64,000 nucleotides of DNA, taken from positions 60,797,591 through 60,861,590 of the forward strand of contig NC_067195.1 in NCBI RefSeq assembly GCF_000699445.3, read 5' to 3'. Position 1 is the stretch's first letter. Every line of letters begins with the position of its first letter. The notes under the pieces were generated by a model, which saw only the letters and a list, made by a program, of their open reading frames with translations, did no database searches and had not been told where the DNA came from. This document shows, piece by piece, positions 28,995-40,712 of this stretch. The translations under genes and the position numbers were made by a program. The DNA comes from Schistosoma haematobium (taxonomy: Eukaryota; Platyhelminthes; Trematoda; Strigeidida; Schistosomatidae).

Positions 28995-31139
28995 ACGTCC
29001 CTTCGTGTGAAAAATTGCTTTTCTCCCAATTCGTGCCCTTTTTTATTTTTTGATATCATTTAATTTGTTGACTTATCTAACATACTTTAGTCCCATCAAA
29101 CCATAACATATTATTGCAAGTTATCAGATGTATCACTTATTTAATAGTTTATTTTTTATTGTCGACGATTATTTTATCGTACTGACTTCCTCATCATTTT
29201 AACTGTTTGTAGATTTTGTTCGTATGATCAATAAACGTCATTTTTATTGCGTATATGTTTGTTAGATTCATTGTGTAGATTAAGCTTACTTCCAGTTGTA
29301 TGGGTGGCTATCAGTTCACTATGTAGGTTCATTCAATGGAATTGAACCACTGACGTTAAAAAATGATGTACAAAGTTATGAGCTAATCTCTTTTGTAACT
29401 TAAGCCTTGTCTAATATGGTCACTGGACTAAGTGATATGGGATTCACGCATGAATTAATCAAATATGATGTAATATAATCAAATGTATGATCAACAGAAA
29501 ATACAATAATGTAGATCAAAACAAAATGTAATAACATAACTGACTCCTTTATATGAATCCCAACACTAATTTACTCGATTTGTACGTTGGTTTGAGAGCG
29601 TAAAAATGTTACATGACACATTAAGCTTAAATCCAAGTATACACTATTATTATTCCGAATATAAATCATCAAATGTAATTATGTGCATCCATACTTTTCA
29701 ATATAACAGATAGCACATTGGGAATAGAGAAGAAAATTCTTCTCCAATAGTTATTGAACTTTAAAATTATGTGAAATATTTTTTATCTAAACATAAAATA
29801 ACTGTAGGTTGAATATACTAACATATCTTTATCGGTAAGGTCGCTTTTTTACATATCTGTGAAAGTAAAAATTTTCTTCAAGTGACTTTTTTAAATAGTG
29901 ACCAATTAGCGGAAATTGCAAATACGAATTATTCGAATTCCTACACGGTAGTCTAGAGATATCGTAATCGTTGAGTGACATTAAAATCTTGAATTTGACC
30001 TTCTATGGGATGAAATGTGTAAATTACTGAGATATCTCAAACTAAGATTATACTATTGTTCAATACTACTTGATTTTAAATAGTTTTCTAAATGATATAG
30101 GTCAGTGATAAAAATTAACTTACAAGTGAAAATTTATAGCCCCTTTCTCAAGTAGTCAAATAGTGAGTAGAAATAAGTTCAATTTTTCTCTCATATTCTC
30201 TCAGCCTTACCCTTTAAAATTTTGGCCGTAATTTGTGTTACATAATTATTTCAAAAAGAAGATTTGGTAATGATGGCATAACAGAAGTAATGATGATGTA
30301 TTTTGTAAATTACATTTCATAATTTTTCTCACAAATAATACCAATTGTTAATTCACATCGTTAGTGAAGGCCAACAGTAGTTTCTTACAAATTGATCATT
30401 GATAATTCTGACAATATTTCCAGCAGAATATGAGTTTATATTTCTGGGAATTAAAATAACGCAATCATAGTCAATGCCTAGCGATTGTTACTGATCCATA
30501 ATCCTAACACTTAAATAGTAACTTCACTCACTTATGTCTATTTACTGGTTGAATAAATTAACCCTGTGCACCACCATTTCCATATTAAATTATAGTTTAA
30601 TGCTTGTTTAATGACATTATATAACTACAATTAGATAAGATATGATATTTATATGATGAATGATGTTTTGTAAATTGAAAGGATGATAAAGAGTAGGAAA
30701 TCATCTGTTCTATGGATAGGTTCAATTAAATTGTATATCAGTAACAAATATTAGACAGATCATTATCATGTAATGACCTTATTTGATAATTTATCACTAT
30801 TAAGTAATCATGTTATATATTATTATGTAATTAACTTCAGCTATAATCTATTGTCGTGATCTAATTCATAAATTAAACTCAACAACTTAATAAGAAGTTG
30901 TAAACTAGAAAATAAAGAACAGTTGAGTTCATGTAATCATTTTTTGATTATTCCGCGAAATATATCATTTTTATTTGATTGTTGTTATTCTGGTCATCAG
31001 TTAAATAAAAAAAATACATGATTCCCCATACTGTTATCAGTTGTTCATCTGACCTATGAACTAATAAAAAATAACTTGGTGGTATGTAGTTTGATGGAAA
31101 CACCGTTAGTAACGTATCTGGTTGGTGAGAATTATACTG
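28995..31139. other. AT-rich DNA without recognised features
   Basis: Includes the putative APRT 3' untranslated region to about 29230. Beyond that no coding motif, SINE or transposon match was seen. Confidence 0.5.
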
Positions 31140-31412
31140 TAGTGAATGAGAACACAAGTGGGGACAAACAAATATATTTGATTACAAAATTACAGAACAT
31201 TTTAGTAAAATCTGAGAACCATACAATAAATAATTCATTTGCAAAATGTCAGTCAATCGTCTCAGACTTCATTATTCTTTCGTTTCCACACTCATCATTA
31301 TTTGTTCTTATTCTCTTTTCTTTGATCTTCTTAACCTTCTACCTCCAGGCATTTCATTTTCGATTGATGATACATACTACTTATATTTGTCGACATCAAT
31401 AGCACACACCAC
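31140..31412 (+). repeat. Dispersed ~270-bp repeat, copy 1 of 3
   Basis: TAGTGAATGAGAACACAAGT through TATTTGTCGACATCAATAGC is nearly identical to 45669-45930 and distantly like 63201-63490. Short frames cross it but are not conserved in the third copy. No terminal repeats or tail identified; family unknown. Confidence 0.8.
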
Positions 31413-32835
31413 AATACAACTCTTTAAAAAAATCATGTTATATGTATTTTATAATGCATTCGTAAAATATTTCACTTTATTCGACTTTAAATTGTATTGA
31501 CTTAAACCACTTTGTCAAGCTATGAACACCTTGTTTAAATAACTAGATATCATATTTGATTACACTCCGATTATATTTGGTAATGATCGAGGGTGAAATT
31601 TATCATCACTGTCAATTCTAAATGTTACTTTCGAAACTTCAAATCAAAATATTGTTATTCAAGGCGTAATAATATGATCATGAGGTATATCAGACTAAAA
31701 TACTTTATGGTCTGGAAGAAGATATTTTAATTTATTGTACATATGTTTGAGAAATCATGGAATTTTGTGTTGAACTGTTGATTCTAGATCCATATCTAAG
31801 TAACACCACTTTGACATGACTACTAAAATTACCGATAAGATTACTAATACAATAGTGGTATAATTAAGACTTTCGTTAGTCATTAGAATAATTATTACTT
31901 TTTAAATTCTATTTTATCAATAAATCCAAGTTGTAATGATTTACCTCCTTAATGTCGTTTACTGAACAAACGTTTTGTGGAGATGATAATCATTGGTAAA
32001 GTGGCGAAATGTAAATAAACTTTGATCTAGGCCGGCTAATAAGATTTTTAAACTGAAAATACATCAACTATGAAAGTTTATTCTGAAAGAATGGCAATTA
32101 CAAGTAATTAGTTCTAGGTTTATTGGCCTTTTAACTTAATTGATATAATCTTTCCGACATTTTTCATTAAAAATATCTGTTTGATCTATACCTTCACATA
32201 TAGTAAACACTACTTATGATCAACATTAGGTTTACATTCTTTCGTTTTAAAACTGTCGTCATTTAAGTGAAAATACGCCTCATCTGAAGCGATTACTTTA
32301 GTATTATCTTTTACCTACTCATTAGTAGTTAGACGCGATATGGAACATGTTTTAAATGTCTGCTTCAAGTTCTTGCCACAAGTCACTTCTGTTTGGTTCG
32401 ACACTTACAACCATAATCACACATATCCATGATTTTTTAGTGGTTACGCAAAATAACGATGTTACCTCTGGGCTTCCTTAGCTGTAAATGGCGTAGCTAA
32501 CATATCATTTGTCCTTGAACAGAAAGGTACATCATATTATGTAATCCTCAAAATTCACCTTAATTCATCGAGTTTTTATCAAGTTAACAGTATAGCCAGT
32601 GGTTCTAAATGGCTGAAGACAGTTTCAGTCTTAACAGTGAATAATGCATCACGGGTAGGATTTATGTTATCACGTTCACGGATCCTGAAGCTATATAGCA
32701 AATTTGTAAAATGAATATACCCCAGTTTGTTTCATGATCACCACTGTTGCACTTTGCAGGTTATTTATCCATTTAGCCTTCTTTTTCTTTTCAAAGAACA
32801 TATCTATTATTTTTCCGGTGTTTGCTGAAGTAACC
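31413..32835. other. AT-rich DNA without recognised features
   Basis: No gene, repeat copy or RNA was recognised. Confidence 0.5.
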
Positions 32836-32995
32836 CGAAGTGCTGTTCTAGCGGTGGAGCCCAGGACTTTTGTCTAGTCCTGTATAGAATTCGTCAGCAG
32901 GATGTACCTGCTGTTCATTCCAGTACTCGAACCGAATACCATTTGCTTCAGAAGCAATCCCATTACCCACTTAGATACTGAGTCCAGACACTTAA
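32836..32995 (-). repeat. Hammerhead-type SINE fragment
   Basis: In minus sense it reads CTCAGTATCTAAGTGGGTAA (A-box-like) then TTCGGTTCGAGTACTGGAA (B-box GGTTCGAGTAC). GGTACATCCTGCTGACGA, GGACTAGACA and AAGTCCTGGGCTCCACCGC follow. This is the same order as 44500-44680. The CUGACGA box survives but the GAAA box does not, so the ribozyme is probably dead. Confidence 0.75.
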
Positions 32996-33045
32996 CACAG
33001 ATTAATTAAAATTCATCCCATTTCATAATCCAGTAATTATCTGGA

Positions 33046-33175
33046 CTTAATGCCTTAGTGAATAATGCGTTTGCAAATGGTACTGGATTCGTGTACCGGA
33101 GTGAACACCAACTCTGGAATGTAGGCTCATCCAGCTGATGCCTCTCAAACGGAACAAAACGTACGCTCTTTATCC
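33046..33175 (+). repeat. Hammerhead-type SINE 3' fragment
   Basis: AATGGTACTGGATTCGTGTA, CCAACTCTGGAATGTAGGC and CATCCAGCTGATGCCTCTCA match the SINE at 44570-44640. The core reads CTGATGC and the GAAA box is lost. It lies about 50 bp from an opposite-orientation copy, forming an inverted SINE pair. Confidence 0.7.
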
Positions 33176-33750
33176 CGTTGATAAACATCATCCAAACCTG
33201 AGTATAATCCTTGTGACTCAACGGTAATAGTGGAGCAACCTGGACAGGATCCACATTTGTCAAAACTGACTGATCGATTGCAGTCCAAAACATCAATGGA
33301 AAGATTAAAACAACCAATACAAATAAATTGAAGTGTCATTCTGTTAGAAGATAAATCAAAAATGAAATTTAATTTTAATTAACAACAACATAATTAATTA
33401 TACTTTCACATATTCCACCATAGTAAACCTAATTAATTTTACTAAGTTTAATAGAAGTTTTAATTTTTCAATTTTTTCTTTAACTGAATGGAAAATTACT
33501 GAAAAACATTGAATCCTAGTTCCGACCAGTTTGAATTATTTTGTTTGTTACTAATCTCAAATTATCTTTAGCTAGTTCGAAATCAAAACTAAATGAAATG
33601 ACATTTAATTTAGAAAAGTTTATGTGTTATCGATGAGTTGATGTTTTCAAAGATTATTAAATCAGTAGGCGTTGTTAATTTACAGATCAAGTAGTGACTT
33701 ATACTCATTTAAAGATTAATTATTGAAATTTTTATCATGACAACTGAATA
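33176..33750. other. AT-rich DNA without recognised features
   Basis: Nothing recognised. Confidence 0.5.
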
Positions 33751-35749
33751 TTACTTACACCTGTTACCCCTCATGGAGAAGCATAGGCCTCCCACAAGTA
33801 CTCTCCATCCAACTATACTCTATGCAGTCCTTTCCAGTTGCTATTCATTCTTCTGATGCCTTTTTCCAATCCCCGGCATAGTGTGTTTTTTAGTCTTCCT
33901 CTTTACCGTTTTCCTACAGCATTCCACGTTAGCACTTGTTTTGTGATCCAGTTTGATGATTTCCACAATGTATGTTCAATCCACTTCCAATGTCTTTTCC
34001 TAATTTCCTCTTCGGATGGAAGCTGATTTGTTCTCTCCCACAGCAAACTGTTACTGATGGTATCCAAACAACGGACATTCGGTATCTTGTGTAAACAATC
34101 GTTTGCAAATACTTGTACTTTCTTGACGATGGTTGTAGTAGTACTCGAAGTTTCAGTTCCACATAATAGGACCGTCTTCACGTTTGTATTGAAGATTCTG
34201 ACTTTGATATTGTTTGAAACTTGTTTTGAGTTCCATATGTTCTTCAATTGTAAGAATTCCGTCCTTGTTTTGCCAATCCTTGCCTTCACACCTTCACCAG
34301 ATTCTCCTTGTTAATTGATGGTTCTGTCCCTTCCAGAACTTTTCCATCAAGTGTGGTTGGGTTGGTGTTGTCCGTGTTGTATTTCGGGATCTTACTCTTC
34401 CCTCATGGACGATGGAACTTACTGTTGTGAACGCCAATGCTACACTGTCTGTCTTCACTTACATTTGTTGTTGGGTGTCAGATAGAAGATCCAGGTCGTC
34501 TGAAAAGTCCAAATCCTCTAGTTGCATCCAAGTTTTTCATTGTATTCCATGTCTTCCCTGGGATTTGGAGGTCTTCACAATCCAGTCAACCACCAGAAGA
34601 AAGAGAAAGTGGGAAGAGTAAGCAGCCTTGTCTGACTCCGGTTTTCACTTTGAATGCGTCCGTCAACTGTCTTCAATGCACCACTTTGTAGTGTAGTCCA
34701 TTGCATGAATTCCGTATCATGTTGACTATCTTCTCCGGTACACCATAGTGTCAAAGATGGTTTCATATGGTTCTTCTACCAACATGTTGATCTCGATGTT
34801 GGGTGTTCATTGAATCTTTCATCCTGTTCAGAAACCCTCTGTTGAACACATTTCTTGGGACTGATAGTAGTGTGATGCTTTCATAGTTTTCACACTTGCC
34901 CAGAACTCCTTTCCTTAGTATCTTGATGAGATATCCTTAATACCAGTCTGTCGTCACTTGTTCCCCCTCCCAAATCTTCCTGAATAGAACGTGGAGCATA
35001 TTTACAGTTGCTTCTATCTGACTTCAGATCTTCAGCTGGTATAGTGTCAGGTCCTGTTACTTTCCCGCTCTTGATTTGTCTGATGGCCATTCTGATCTCT
35101 TCGATCGTTGGTGGCATTTACGGGAAGGTCTGTGTGTGCTCTTTTGATGTCTGCTGGGTTCAGTGGGGCTGGTCTATTGAAGGGTTCCTCCAAGTGTTAT
35201 GCCCACCTGTTCCTATATTCTTGAAGCTTAGTTATTGGCTTACCTTCTTTGCAATTGACTGATCTCTTTGGTTTACTATATTTTCTTATCAGGTTCTTCG
35301 TTGCCATTTAGTTGTTTCATATTTCCCTCTGATGCAGCTTTTTCCGCTGTCGTTGCAAGGTCTTCGACGTATTTCTGCTTTTCAGTTCTGATGCTCTTCT
35401 TCACTTGCTTGATTACTCCTGTGTATACAGCTTGTGCTTTGACTTTCTCTGCTCGTGTTCCGCTGTTGCTAATTGCTGTCTTCTTGTTCTTCCCTCCTTG
35501 AATATTGTTCAGGGTTTTGAGAGAAATTCATTCACTATGATTGTGCTTCTTGAGGCTCATAATCTCATGACACGTTGAAGTTAGTGCTTCTTCGATCCTT
35601 TCACTATTGTCCTCCATAGTAATTTATTCTTCGAGTAGATGGTATAGGACTTGGAACCTGTTGTTGAGAGCTATTTTGAATCCGTTGAATTTTTCAGTAT
35701 CTCTAAGGAATGTTATATTGAACCTTTGTTTTTTTGTTCGTCCAGTTGT
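33751..35749 (-). pseudogene. Old RTE (SR2-like) copy, 3' part
   Basis: Minus-strand pieces include [40 protein letters not shown] and [20 protein letters not shown], then [20 protein letters not shown] and WNAVGKR near the end, with TTAC-type tail sequence at 33751. They align with the intact RTE at 35773-38790 throughout but with many stops. The copy is split after the LMKH codons by the young RTE and resumes at 38993. In this part the RT core is badly decayed. Confidence 0.88.
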
Positions 35750-35764
35750 TCAGTGCTTCATTAC

Positions 35765-38700
35765 TTACTTACTTACTTACGCCTGTTACTCCCAATGGAG
35801 CATAGGCCGCTGACCAGCATTATCCAACCCACTCTGTCCTGGGCCTTCTTTTCTAGTTCCCTCCAATTCTTGTTCATTTTTCTCATGTCTATTTCCATTT
35901 CTCGGCGTAATGTGTTCTTTGGTCTTCCTCTTTTCCTTTGACCTTCAGGATTCCATGTGAGGGCTTGTCTTGTGACGCAGTTGGGTGCTTTCCTCAATGT
36001 GTGTCCTATCCACTTACAGCGCCTCTTCCAAATTTCTTCCTCCGCTGGGATCTGGCTTGTTCTCTCCCACAGTACGTTGTTGCTAATAGTGTCCGGCCAA
36101 TGGATCTGAATTATTTTGCGTAGACAATTGTTAATAAACACCTGTATTTTCTGGATGATGGCTTTCGTAGTTCTCCAGGTTTCTGCCCCATACAGTAGAA
36201 CTGTCTTGACATTTGTATTGAGAATGGTGACTTTGGTTTTGGTTGACAGTTGCTTTGAGTTCCAGATGTTCTTCAGTTGTAAATATGCTGCTCTTGCTTT
36301 GCCGATCCGCGCTTTCACATCTGCATCAGATCCACCGTGTTCATCAATGATGCTGCTCAAATATGTAAAGGTTTTTACATCTTCCAAATCTTCTCCGTCA
36401 ATTGTGATTGGATTGGTGCATTCTGTGTTGTATCGGAGAATCCTGCTTTTCCCTTTGTGTATATTGAGACCTATTGCTGCTGAGGTTGCTGCCACATTGT
36501 TCGTCTTCTCCTGCATCTGTTGTTGCGTTTGGGATAGAAGGGCCAGATCGTCTGCGAAGTCTAGATCATCCAACTGCATCTTAGATGTCCATTGTATCCC
36601 GCGCTTCCCTTCAGACGTTGACGTCCTCATGATCCAGTCGATCACCAGGAGAAAGAGAAAGGGTGAGAGAAAGCAACCTTGCCTAACACCGGTCTTCACT
36701 TCGAACGACTTTGTCAACTGTCCTCCATGAACGATTTTGCAGTGTAATCCATCATATGAGTTCTGTATGATATTGACTATCTTCTGAGGCACGCCGTAGT
36801 GTCGAAGAAGTTTCCATAGTGTTGTTCTGTCCACGTTATCAAATGCCTTTTCGTAGTCAATGAAGTTGATGTAGAGTGATGAATTCCATTCAATTGATTG
36901 TTCCACAATGATCCGTAGAGTTGCGATTTGGTCTGTACACGATCTATCCTTACGGAATCCTGCCTGTTGGTCCCGAAGTTGGGCGTCTACGCAGTCCTTC
37001 ATCCTGTTTAACAATACTATGTTGAAGACTTTTCCCGGTATTGAGAGAAGAGTGATGCCCTTGTAGTTCTCACAGTTAATGAGATTGCCTTTCTTCGGTA
37101 TTTTGACCAGAAGTCCTTCTTTCCAGTCTGTTGGTACTTCTTCCTCATCCCAAATCTTATTGAAGAGAATGTGGAGTATCCTTGCACTTGCCTCTACGTC
37201 TGCTTTCAGTGCCTCTGCTGGGATGTTGTCTGGTCCTGCTGCTTTGCCACTCTTGATTTGTCTGATGGCCATGCTGATTTCTTCAATTGTTGGTGGGCCA
37301 ACATTGATTGGGAGGTCCGTGGGTGCTACTTCGATGTTGGGTGGGTTCAGTGGAGCTGGTCGATTCAAGAGTTCTTTGAAGTGTTCCACCCACCTGTTTC
37401 TTTTTTCTTCAATGTTGGTGATTACCTTGCCTTCCTTGCTTTTTACTGGTCGTTCTGGTTTGCGGCGATTTCCAGAGAGTTTCTTTGTCGTGTCATACAA
37501 TTGTCTCATGTTTCCTTCTCTTGCAGCCTTTTCCGCCGTCGTTGCTAAATCTTCCACATATTTACGTTTGTTGGTTCTGATGCTCCTCTTCACTTGTTTG
37601 TTTATTTCCGTGTATTCAGCTTGTGCCTTGGCTTTTTCTGCTCTTGTTCGGCTGGTATTGATCGCTGCCTTCTTGTTCCTTCTTTCTTGAATCTTATCCA
37701 GTGTATCAACAGTGATCCATTCCTTGTGGTGGTGCTTCTTGTGACCCAGGACCTCATGACATGTTGAAGTGATTGCCTCTTTGATCCCCTTCCAGTTGCT
37801 CTCCACAGTAGTTCCTTCTCCATTGAGTAGATCATGAAAGGCCTGGAACTTGTTGCTGAGGTCTATCTTGAATTTGTTGAGTTTGCTAGTATCCTGGAGA
37901 AAGGCCGTATTGAACTTTTGTGATACTGTCCGCCCCGTTGTCCAGTGCTTCTTGAGTTTCAATTTCATCTTGGCGACCAGTAAGTGATGATCTGATGCTA
38001 TATCAGCTCCTCTCTTGGTTCTCACGTCCTCTATAGTCCTCCTGAACGTTTTGTTGATGCAAATATGGTCGATTTGGTTTTGTGTAGTATGATCCGGTGA
38101 AGTCCATGTGGTTTTGTGTATGCGTTTATGTGGGAATATGGTGCCGCCTATGACCAGCTTATTGAAGGCACATAGATTTGCGAATCTCTCACCATTTTCG
38201 TTTCTTTCTCCCAGTCCGTGTCGTCCCATTATGTCTTCATATCCAGTGTTGTCCGTTCCAACCTTGGCGTTGAAATCTCCCATCAGAATGGTCAGGTCCT
38301 TTTTTGGGCACTTCTCGACGATTGACTGCAGCCTATTGTAGAATTGATCTTTAGCGTCTTCATTGTAGTCGTTGGTAGGCGCATTGCATTGGATGATGTT
38401 CATTGAAATGCCCTCTTTCTTTGTTTTAAACGAGGCTTTGATGATCCTTGGTCCATGAGATTCCCATCCTGTAAGTGCATTTTGCGCTTGTTTGGACAGC
38501 ATCAATGCAACTCCTTGTGTATGTGGTGCATTTTCTTCTTCATGGCCGGAGTATAACAGGAGCTCTCCTGTAGTTAGTCGTTGTTGTCCAACTTGTGTCC
38601 AATATGTTTCACTGATCCCAAGTACCTCTAGGTTGTATCTTCTCATTTCTGCAGCAATTTGGAAGGCTCTCCCGGTGTCCCACATTGTACGAACATTCCA

Positions 38701-38977
38701 TGTACCTAAATAAATGGTCACTCTAGTTGTCAGAAGGGGCATCGGCCTCGTAACTTCCGAAGGAATTCGGCTTTCATCATGAGGCGTCATAATCCTTCTA
38801 AATGAAGACCTTCTGACTCCCAGGGCAGAGTTTAAAAGATTTGAATAATTTTTTCTGGTTAGCGTTTTTTTAGCGAGTTAGTTTTCTACGGGATGGGGAC
38901 GCTAACCCCATGCCCAACCCTCCTCCTTTATCCGGGCTTGGGACCGGCAGTAGCCCCCGGAGGGACTCCAGGCGGAG
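35765..38977 (-). mobile_element. Full-length RTE-clade retrotransposon, SR2-like, inside an older copy
   Basis: The unit runs from a GC-rich 5' leader (38977-38791) through one intact 1005-codon frame to a TAAG tail of about three to four units. Flanks share CAGTGCTTCATTA (35752-35764 and 38980-38992; TT precedes both), a clean target duplication. The duplication lies within the coding sequence of an older RTE. Leader landmarks are AACTCCGCCTGGAGTCCCTC and CGCTAACCAGAAAAAATT. Confidence 0.93.
35773..38790 (-). CDS. RTE endonuclease-reverse transcriptase, intact
   Basis: 1005 residues. Residues ~30-260 form an EEP endonuclease: [15 protein letters not shown] (Asn), LGISETYW (Glu), [13 protein letters not shown] (Asp/Asn), [13 protein letters not shown] and [11 protein letters not shown] (Asp-His). 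Residues ~500-760 form the [56 protein letters not shown] (motif A Asp), [15 protein letters not shown] (motif B) and [11 protein letters not shown] (motif C Asp-Asp). The C-terminus has [23 protein letters not shown] and a basic tail [15 protein letters not shown]. All visible catalytic residues are present and no stop occurs, so the element may still be active. Family is the RTE clade, probably SR2 of schistosomes. Confidence 0.95.
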   Translation of the reverse strand: MTPHDESRIPSEVTRPMPLLTTRVTIYLGTWNVRTMWDTGRAFQIAAEMRRYNLEVLGISETYWTQVGQQRLTTGELLLYSGHEEENAPHTQGVALMLSKQAQNALTGWESHGPRIIKASFKTKKEGISMNIIQCNAPTNDYNEDAKDQFYNRLQSIVEKCPKKDLTILMGDFNAKVGTDNTGYEDIMGRHGLGERNENGERFANLCAFNKLVIGGTIFPHKRIHKTTWTSPDHTTQNQIDHICINKTFRRTIEDVRTKRGADIASDHHLLVAKMKLKLKKHWTTGRTVSQKFNTAFLQDTSKLNKFKIDLSNKFQAFHDLLNGEGTTVESNWKGIKEAITSTCHEVLGHKKHHHKEWITVDTLDKIQERRNKKAAINTSRTRAEKAKAQAEYTEINKQVKRSIRTNKRKYVEDLATTAEKAAREGNMRQLYDTTKKLSGNRRKPERPVKSKEGKVITNIEEKRNRWVEHFKELLNRPAPLNPPNIEVAPTDLPINVGPPTIEEISMAIRQIKSGKAAGPDNIPAEALKADVEASARILHILFNKIWDEEEVPTDWKEGLLVKIPKKGNLINCENYKGITLLSIPGKVFNIVLLNRMKDCVDAQLRDQQAGFRKDRSCTDQIATLRIIVEQSIEWNSSLYINFIDYEKAFDNVDRTTLWKLLRHYGVPQKIVNIIQNSYDGLHCKIVHGGQLTKSFEVKTGVRQGCFLSPFLFLLVIDWIMRTSTSEGKRGIQWTSKMQLDDLDFADDLALLSQTQQQMQEKTNNVAATSAAIGLNIHKGKSRILRYNTECTNPITIDGEDLEDVKTFTYLSSIIDEHGGSDADVKARIGKARAAYLQLKNIWNSKQLSTKTKVTILNTNVKTVLLYGAETWRTTKAIIQKIQVFINNCLRKIIQIHWPDTISNNVLWERTSQIPAEEEIWKRRCKWIGHTLRKAPNCVTRQALTWNPEGQRKRGRPKNTLRREMEIDMRKMNKNWRELEKKAQDRVGWIMLVSGLCSIGSNRRK

Positions 38978-38992
38978 TTCAGTGCTTCATTA

Positions 38993-39990
38993 GCCTTAGT
39001 TTGATCTTTTCAATCACCGGGTGGTGATCTGAAGCGGTGTCAGCTCCTCTCCGGGTTCTCACGTCTTCCATCGACCTTCTGGATTTTTTACTGATGCAAA
39101 AATGATCAATCTGATTCTGAGTAGTGTGATCCGGTGAGTCCAATTTAGCTTCGTGCATTCGTTTGTGAGGGAATATAGTGCCTTCTATAACCATTTTGTT
39201 AAACTTGCAAAACTGTCACCATTCTCGTCTCATGGTATCTTCATATCTGGTGTTGTCCATTCCTACTTTGGCGTCCAGATTTCCAATAAGGAAGGTCAGG
39301 TCGTTTCCTAAGCATTTCGCTACGATTAATTATAGCCTCCCATAAAACTGATCTTTATTGTCATCATTACCATGATTTGTAGGTGCACAACTTTAGATAA
39401 CATTCATTGTGATCCCATCCTTCTTTGTTTCGAATCATGCTTTGATAATTCTGGATTTATGAGATTTCCTATGAGTGCTTTATGTGTCTTCTTGAACAGC
39501 ATCAGAGCAACTCCCTCAGTGTGTGGGGCGTTTTCTTCTCTGTAACCAGAGAACAACAGTTTCTCTCCCGAATCTAATCTTTTTTTGTCCGAATTGAATC
39601 TCATCTTTTTGTCCAGCCTGTGTCCAATTGCTTACACCTATTCAGAGAACAGTCAAGTTATACCTCCTTATTTCCACAGCTATTTTGTCGGCTCTCCCGG
39701 TCTCCCACATTGTCTAAACATTCCATGTACCTATATTAATTGTTTCTGTGTTTATTAGAATGGGCATTGACCTCGTGACTTCCGAAGGATCTGTGCTTTC
39801 ATTATGAGGCGTCATAATTCTTTTGAATGAAGGTCCTTGAACTCGGAGGACAAAGTTGAGATGGTTTATACTGTTTATTCTGATTTGTGTTTTTCTATGG
39901 GATGAAGTTGCTAACCTCATACTTTACCCTCTTCCTTTACTCGGACTTGGAACCGTCAGTAACCCTACAAGAGCTACAGGTGGAGTTACA
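38993..39990 (-). pseudogene. Old RTE copy, 5' part
   Basis: In minus sense the leader starts near 39990 (CCACCTGTAGCTCTTGTAGG). Endonuclease pieces follow: INIGTWNV, EENAPHTEGVALMLFKKTHK and [20 protein letters not shown], then DVRTRRGADTASDHHPVIEK and LRLMKH. The reading leads straight into 35749 on the far side of the young insertion. Several stops and frameshifts. Confidence 0.88.
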
Positions 39991-40446
39991 AATGAACATG
40001 TCAGAACATAACAGAAAATCTCACCATCTTTTCAGTTTATAAAGTTACTGTTATGTTTTATACAAAATTTAACACTGTAAGAAATTCATAATAACGATAA
40101 TAATAATAATGTATGTTGCCTAACCAATCATCACCTTTTATAAAACATTACAATTAATCACAAAGAATAAAATGAACGATGCATAAATAAATCACTAAGA
40201 GTATATTGAATTTTCAATAGGCTTAATATGACAAAACAATATTAATTGTAATTTACATGAATTATTGCAAAAGAAAATTCATTCTTCTGATCTAAGAATA
40301 TTTATTATTTCATACATTTGATTGATAGAATGGTGGTTATTGAAAATAATGACTTTAGTAAATATGAAAATCAGGGGAGAAAAAATTATGCAATCAGTTT
40401 GCAGAAAATTCATTTCAGAATATACATATAATGTTTCATTTCGATT
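39991..40446. other. AT-rich DNA without recognised features
   Basis: Nothing recognised. Confidence 0.5.
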
Positions 40447-40712
40447 AGACGGTGGTTGGAGGTGGTCGACAGGAAACGCTGAACCCGGGTTTCATGCTAC
40501 TTGGCACTCGTCAGCAAGGTGTACCTGTAATCTTGAGTCACCTAGACTGGTGATCACATAGGAACATGGTCGATAGCATTCGATCTGCACTAAATAGGGA
40601 CTTGACACATATGACATTGACCACCACCCAGTGATCAATCAGTTGTAACGTTTCATTTCATTTATATTCTAAATGATATTGACTGTTTGAAAATAATACT
40701 ATTAGTAATGAA
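40447..40712. repeat. tRNA-related SINE-like repeat (dyad family), tRNA part deleted
   Basis: GGTGGTTGGAGGTGGTCGAC, CTTGGCACTCGTCAGCAAGG and GTGTACCTGTAATCTTGAG match 47245-47330. After a deletion of the tRNA-like and left-arm part it continues with GATAGCATTCGATCTGCACT and ATTCTAAATGATATTGACTG as at 47490-47610. Only the right arm of the dyad is clear. Confidence 0.8.

Noticed and set aside
33006..33317. A 103-codon minus-strand frame
   Set aside because: It runs antisense through a SINE fragment.
36116..37690. Long plus-strand frames of about 200 codons
   Set aside because: They are antisense shadows of the intact RTE coding frame.
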